From positions 23,938 to 87,937 of the forward strand of contig NZ_JAHKPO010000025.1 of assembly GCF_018860365.1 (NCBI RefSeq): DNA of 64,000 bases. Direction: 5' to 3'. The notes beneath the pieces were generated by a model. It made no database searches and was not told the DNA's origin. It worked only from the letters and a program-made list of their open reading frames with translations. The stretch comes from Arenibacter algicola (lineage in GTDB: Bacteria; Bacteroidota; Bacteroidia; Flavobacteriales; Flavobacteriaceae). The translations under genes and the position numbers were made by a program. This document shows, piece by piece, positions 60,873 through 64,000 of this stretch (position 1 is its first letter; each line of letters opens with the position of its first letter).

Positions 60873-61271
60873 ATGGGAGCTTTTGAAAAAACCATAAAGG
60901 TGGTAGAAGATGATCTGGATGACCTGAACCACGTTAACAATGTGCGGTATGTACAATGGATGCAAGACATTGCTAAGGAACATTGGCGGGCCAAAGCCCC
61001 GAAAGATTTGATCAATACTACGGTCTGGGTGGTACTGACCCATCATATTACTTACAAAAGTTCGGCAAAATTGGACGATGTTATTTTAATGAAAACGTAT
61101 ATTGATAAGACCAAAGGCCCCGTAAGCGTTAGGATTGTAGAAATGTACAACAAAGAAAGCAACCAATTGCTTGTTAAATCTAAGACCGAATGGTGTTTGC
61201 TAAACTCCGAAACTTTTAAGCCTATGAGGATTTCCCCGGAAATAGAAAGTATCTTTCTTACCCAAACCTAA
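60873..61271 (+). CDS. Acyl-CoA/acyl-ACP thioesterase, 4HBT hot-dog fold
   Basis: 132 residues, one hot-dog domain. DLDDLNHVNNVRYVQWMQDIA near 14-34 carries the D/N-x-N-x-x-Y pattern typical of YbgC/FadM-like thioesterases, followed by the helix and sheet ending WCLLNSETFKPMRI. It hydrolyses an acyl thioester in the cytosol; the acyl chain is not predictable. It starts two bases after the cyclotransferase stop. Confidence 0.88.
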   Translation: MGAFEKTIKVVEDDLDDLNHVNNVRYVQWMQDIAKEHWRAKAPKDLINTTVWVVLTHHITYKSSAKLDDVILMKTYIDKTKGPVSVRIVEMYNKESNQLLVKSKTEWCLLNSETFKPMRISPEIESIFLTQT

Positions 61272-61289
61272 ATATTCAATATAAAATCC

Positions 61290-62813
61290 GTGCATAAAAC
61301 TTTTTGTATTTTTTCTGCCCTCGTTCTGCTGCTGATATTTTCCTCATGTAGGACCGACTTCGATTATACAAAAAGTAACGGCTCTTTGGAATTCTCAAAA
61401 GACACTGTTTTTTTGGATACCGTTTTCAGCAACATTGGCAGCAGTACCTATACATTAAAGGTATATAACCGCAGCTCAACAGATATAAGCATCCCTACAA
61501 TTCAGCTCAAAAACGGGGACAGCAGCAAGTATCGTTTAAATGTGGATGGTGAAGCCGGTCAACTTTTTAGGGACATCCCTCTTTTTGCCCAAGATAGCCT
61601 GTATATCTTTGTGGAAACCACTACTGATATTGCCAATGCCGATGCAAAAGAATTTTTGCACACCGATGCCATTCAATTCGACAAGGAAAACCATTTGCAA
61701 GAAGTACAATTGGTTACCCTGATCAAGGATGCCATATTTTTATACCCAGCAAGATCCTTGAACGGTGAACGGGAGATGATTGTTCTTGATATTAACGAAT
61801 CCGGGGAAGAAATCAGAGTCGAAGGTTTCGAACTGGGACCAGATCAGCTCAATTTCACCAGAGACAAACCCTATGTCATATATGGCTACGCAGCCGTACC
61901 AGAAGATAAAACCTTGAATATAGAAGCGGGCACACGTGTGCATTTCCACAAAGATTCAGGGATACTGATAAAAGAAAATGCTACCCTACATATCAAGGGT
62001 GAATTAAGTGAGGACAGGGATTTACTGGAAAATGAAGTTGTTTTTGAAGGAGATCGTCTGGAGTCTTCCTATGCCGATATTCCCGGACAATGGGGGTCTA
62101 TTTGGATTTCCAAAGGCAGCATTAATAATAAAATAGATTACCTCACTATTAAAAATGCCACCGTAGGCATTCTTGTCCAAGGGGACAACAACCTAGGGGA
62201 AACCAATTTATCCATAAATAATTCCCAAATCTACAATAGTGAAAACGTAAATTTATGGGCAAAAACCGCGGTAGTAAGGAGTGAAAATTTAGTTTTGGGA
62301 GCCGCAGGGAACATCTCCCTATATTGTAGCCACGGAGGAGATTACAGCTTTACCCATGCAACCATAGCCAATTATTGGAAGTATGGGTTCCGCTCCGGTA
62401 CAGCCTTGCATTTGGACAATTCTACATTAGGCGGAAACAGCTCCAATAGCCTGGTAAGGGCAGACTTTAAAAATTGTATAATTTATGGAAGTAATCCAAA
62501 TGAACTAAACCTCATTAAAGATGAGAATTCAGTATTTAATTTTTACTTCGAAAACTGCCTCATAAAATTCAAGAACAGTTCCGAAACCGATCTATACAAT
62601 TTTGGCAATACCTCCCTTTATAATAATATTTTACTTAATTTGGATCCGGTATTTGCATCTCCCGCCCAGAATAATTTCTTGATCAGAGAAAATTCAAGTG
62701 CCATTGGAGCAGGAAATTTGGCAACGGCACAGTTGGTTCCCTTAGATATTTTAGGTGCGGACAGAACCAAAAATCTAACCCTAGGGGCATATGCAGTACT
62801 TTTTACAAATTAA
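61290..62813 (+). CDS. Parallel beta-helix lipoprotein
   Basis: 507 residues with a GTG start; the thioesterase stop lies in frame just upstream and no ATG would keep the signal, so GTG is required. Lipobox IFSSC (Cys about 20). An N-terminal Ig-like part (about 35-130: VFLDTVFSNIGSSTYTLKV) is followed by a right-handed beta-helix (about 190-480) with GTRVHFHKDSGILIKENATL and repeated INNSQIYNSENVNL-type turns. This architecture is common in Bacteroidota lipoproteins of unknown function. No catalytic set for a polysaccharide lyase is evident. Confidence 0.75.
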   Translation: MHKTFCIFSALVLLLIFSSCRTDFDYTKSNGSLEFSKDTVFLDTVFSNIGSSTYTLKVYNRSSTDISIPTIQLKNGDSSKYRLNVDGEAGQLFRDIPLFAQDSLYIFVETTTDIANADAKEFLHTDAIQFDKENHLQEVQLVTLIKDAIFLYPARSLNGEREMIVLDINESGEEIRVEGFELGPDQLNFTRDKPYVIYGYAAVPEDKTLNIEAGTRVHFHKDSGILIKENATLHIKGELSEDRDLLENEVVFEGDRLESSYADIPGQWGSIWISKGSINNKIDYLTIKNATVGILVQGDNNLGETNLSINNSQIYNSENVNLWAKTAVVRSENLVLGAAGNISLYCSHGGDYSFTHATIANYWKYGFRSGTALHLDNSTLGGNSSNSLVRADFKNCIIYGSNPNELNLIKDENSVFNFYFENCLIKFKNSSETDLYNFGNTSLYNNILLNLDPVFASPAQNNFLIRENSSAIGAGNLATAQLVPLDILGADRTKNLTLGAYAVLFTN

Positions 62814-62834
62814 AATAGTATAATACTTCACGTA

Positions 62835-62860
62835 TTGAAAGAAAAATCTTTCAAATTTTC
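62835..62860 (+). terminator. Possible terminator after the beta-helix lipoprotein gene
   Basis: TTGAAAGA (62835-62842) pairs with TCTTTCAA (62847-62854) around AAAA, followed by ATTTTC. AT-rich stem, moderate T-run. Confidence 0.45.
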
Positions 62861-62960
62861 TATATTTAGCCAATAAAACGAAAACCCTAGTTTTTCTAAG
62901 GTTGAAATACCCTCCTAAGCTATCAAGTATCGCTAATTTGCATTCAAATCATCTGAAATT

Positions 62961-63692
62961 ATGGAATATACCTATACCATTTTGGACTCCGATGCCCAAT
63001 CCAATTTACAGCTTCAACACTATATGGAAGAGTACAGTGAATTTTATTGTTCAGGAGTAGCTACTAACAGTATAGATGGTCTAAATGGTATACTAAAAAA
63101 ATCCCCAGATGTAGTTTTTATCCATTTAAACGAAAAGGCTCATGAGTATTTTCATATGATTATGGAAATGCACCAATATGTAAAGCAAGTTCCCATTTTT
63201 ATCGGAATCGCGAAAAGCAAGCAATTTGCCTTTGAAGCCTTAAAATGTCATTTTTTCGACTATTGGTTATTGCCTTATAACGAATTCGACATTAGAAAAA
63301 CCCTCCTAAGGTTAAAATTAAAAACACCAAAGGAACAGGAGCCCAAAACACTTTTACTACAATCCTATAAAGACTATCGCTACATAAATACTCAGGAAAT
63401 TATGTATTTGCAGGCCGATAACAATGCCACCGACTTTTTTATGAAAGACGGAAGTACTATAAGTGCTTTTAAAACGTTAAAGACTTTTGAGAACAATTTG
63501 CCGACGAATTTTGTAAGGGTTCATCAGAGTTATATCATCAATATCGACTTCGTTTCTAGGATCAACTATGGGAAAGGTATATGCACTCTGAAGCATGACA
63601 AACTACAATTGCCTTTTTCCAAATCCTACAAAAACAACATTGACAACCTAAAAAAGGTCTTGGCCAAAAATACTATCTCTACTCTTAATTAG
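62961..63692 (+). CDS. LytTR-family regulator with a degenerate receiver domain
   Basis: 243 residues. Residues 1-120 fold like a response-regulator receiver, but the phosphoacceptor position in PDVVFIHLN is His 55 rather than Asp, although the acidic D9/D11 pair is near its usual place. Residues 135-238 are a LytTR DNA-binding domain with YRYINTQEIMYLQADNN near 134-150, FVRVHQSYIINIDFVSRI near 189-206 and LPFSKSYKNNI near 219. It should bind DNA without classical phosphorylation control. No histidine kinase is adjacent. Confidence 0.88.
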   Translation: MEYTYTILDSDAQSNLQLQHYMEEYSEFYCSGVATNSIDGLNGILKKSPDVVFIHLNEKAHEYFHMIMEMHQYVKQVPIFIGIAKSKQFAFEALKCHFFDYWLLPYNEFDIRKTLLRLKLKTPKEQEPKTLLLQSYKDYRYINTQEIMYLQADNNATDFFMKDGSTISAFKTLKTFENNLPTNFVRVHQSYIINIDFVSRINYGKGICTLKHDKLQLPFSKSYKNNIDNLKKVLAKNTISTLN

Positions 63693-63833
63693 ACAAATTC
63701 TCACAAAAACCATACGTTCACTAATAGAACTCCCACATATACTAAAGATAATTCTTACATAAATTTTTAGTGTCTCTTCATTGTTAATTTAGCTTTAGAA
63801 ATAAACCTCATTAACCCTCGAAAACCACTAAAA

Positions 63834-64000
63834 ATGAAAAGATTACTATCTATTTTTGCCGTAGTACTTCTAAGTATCGGCTTATTTGCCATGGGGACCC
63901 AAGATGTGTTCCCGACTGTAGACAATGCAATCGCCACCGATGGTGACGTAATTCCAAAAGAAAGAAGGGACCCTCCCAAGGCCACAATCGATTTCCAGAA
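63834..64000 (+). CDS. Short exported protein, cut by the window end
   Basis: 55 codons are visible, open at the right edge. The start MKRLLSIFAVVLLSIGLFA is a signal peptide; the mature part is short, acidic then basic and proline-rich (TDGDVIPKERRDPPK). I do not recognise it. It lies 141 bases after the LytTR regulator and could be its target. Confidence 0.55.
   Translation, partial: MKRLLSIFAVVLLSIGLFAMGTQDVFPTVDNAIATDGDVIPKERRDPPKATIDFQ

Overview
The window is chromosomal DNA from a member of the Bacteroidota, most likely a marine flavobacterium (family Flavobacteriaceae). The evidence is: low GC; A-rich starts with no Shine-Dalgarno sequences; promoters of the TTG-N19/20-TAnnTTTG type; many lipoproteins with the short Bacteroidota lipobox; a plant-type glutaminyl cyclase; DUF4252 and DUF3748 proteins; and the Bacteroidota form of the SRP RNA. 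No species can be named from the sequence alone.

Layout. 1-1885 holds one FMN-binding lipoprotein set in repeat-rich non-coding DNA. 1886-5470 is a three-gene sugar-acid operon (zinc dehydrogenase, UxaA-type dehydratase, COG3618 lactonase) that fits non-phosphorylative use of L-fucose, L-galactose or a similar sugar. 5471-7388 is a gene-free repeat field. 7389-22022 is an eleven-gene Wzx/Wzy-type surface polysaccharide cluster: initiating phosphosugar transferase, flippase, pyruvyl transferase, polymerase, three glycosyltransferases, two paralogous CapK/PaaK-like proteins around a formyltransferase-like/GINT1-like protein, and a Wzc tyrosine kinase. It is bounded on both sides by near-identical repeats.

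22023-30570 alternates repeat fields with single genes: dnaK on the minus strand, an ADP-ribose/CDP-alcohol-type metallophosphatase lipoprotein, and L-serine dehydratase. 30571-39574 is a five-gene operon of exported proteins. Three are large paralogs with an N-terminal propeller and a C-terminal helical part resembling an alpha/alpha toroid; the others are a DUF3748/YidR-like lipoprotein and a glycerophosphodiester phosphodiesterase. I cannot name the substrate, and this is the least explained gene set in the window.

40072-64000 is dense core genome with short spacers: panB, an RluA pseudouridine synthase, a DMT permease, leuA-leuB, pheT, a fasciclin protein, an ABC-F ATPase, transaldolase, an SDR, the SRP RNA gene (ffs), glutaminyl cyclase, a thioesterase, a beta-helix lipoprotein and a LytTR regulator whose receiver lacks the phosphoacceptor aspartate. 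Several thiol-disulfide or thioredoxin-fold lipoproteins occur here, one of them without its CXXC motif.

Two themes run across the window. First, the non-coding DNA between 1 and 40 kb is built from a small set of recurring palindromic and CTAG-rich modules that are nearly absent from the 40-64 kb part. Second, the two operons that look catabolic (1886 and 30571) share a TGAT-N4-ATCA palindrome upstream, like the box of CRP/FNR-family regulators.
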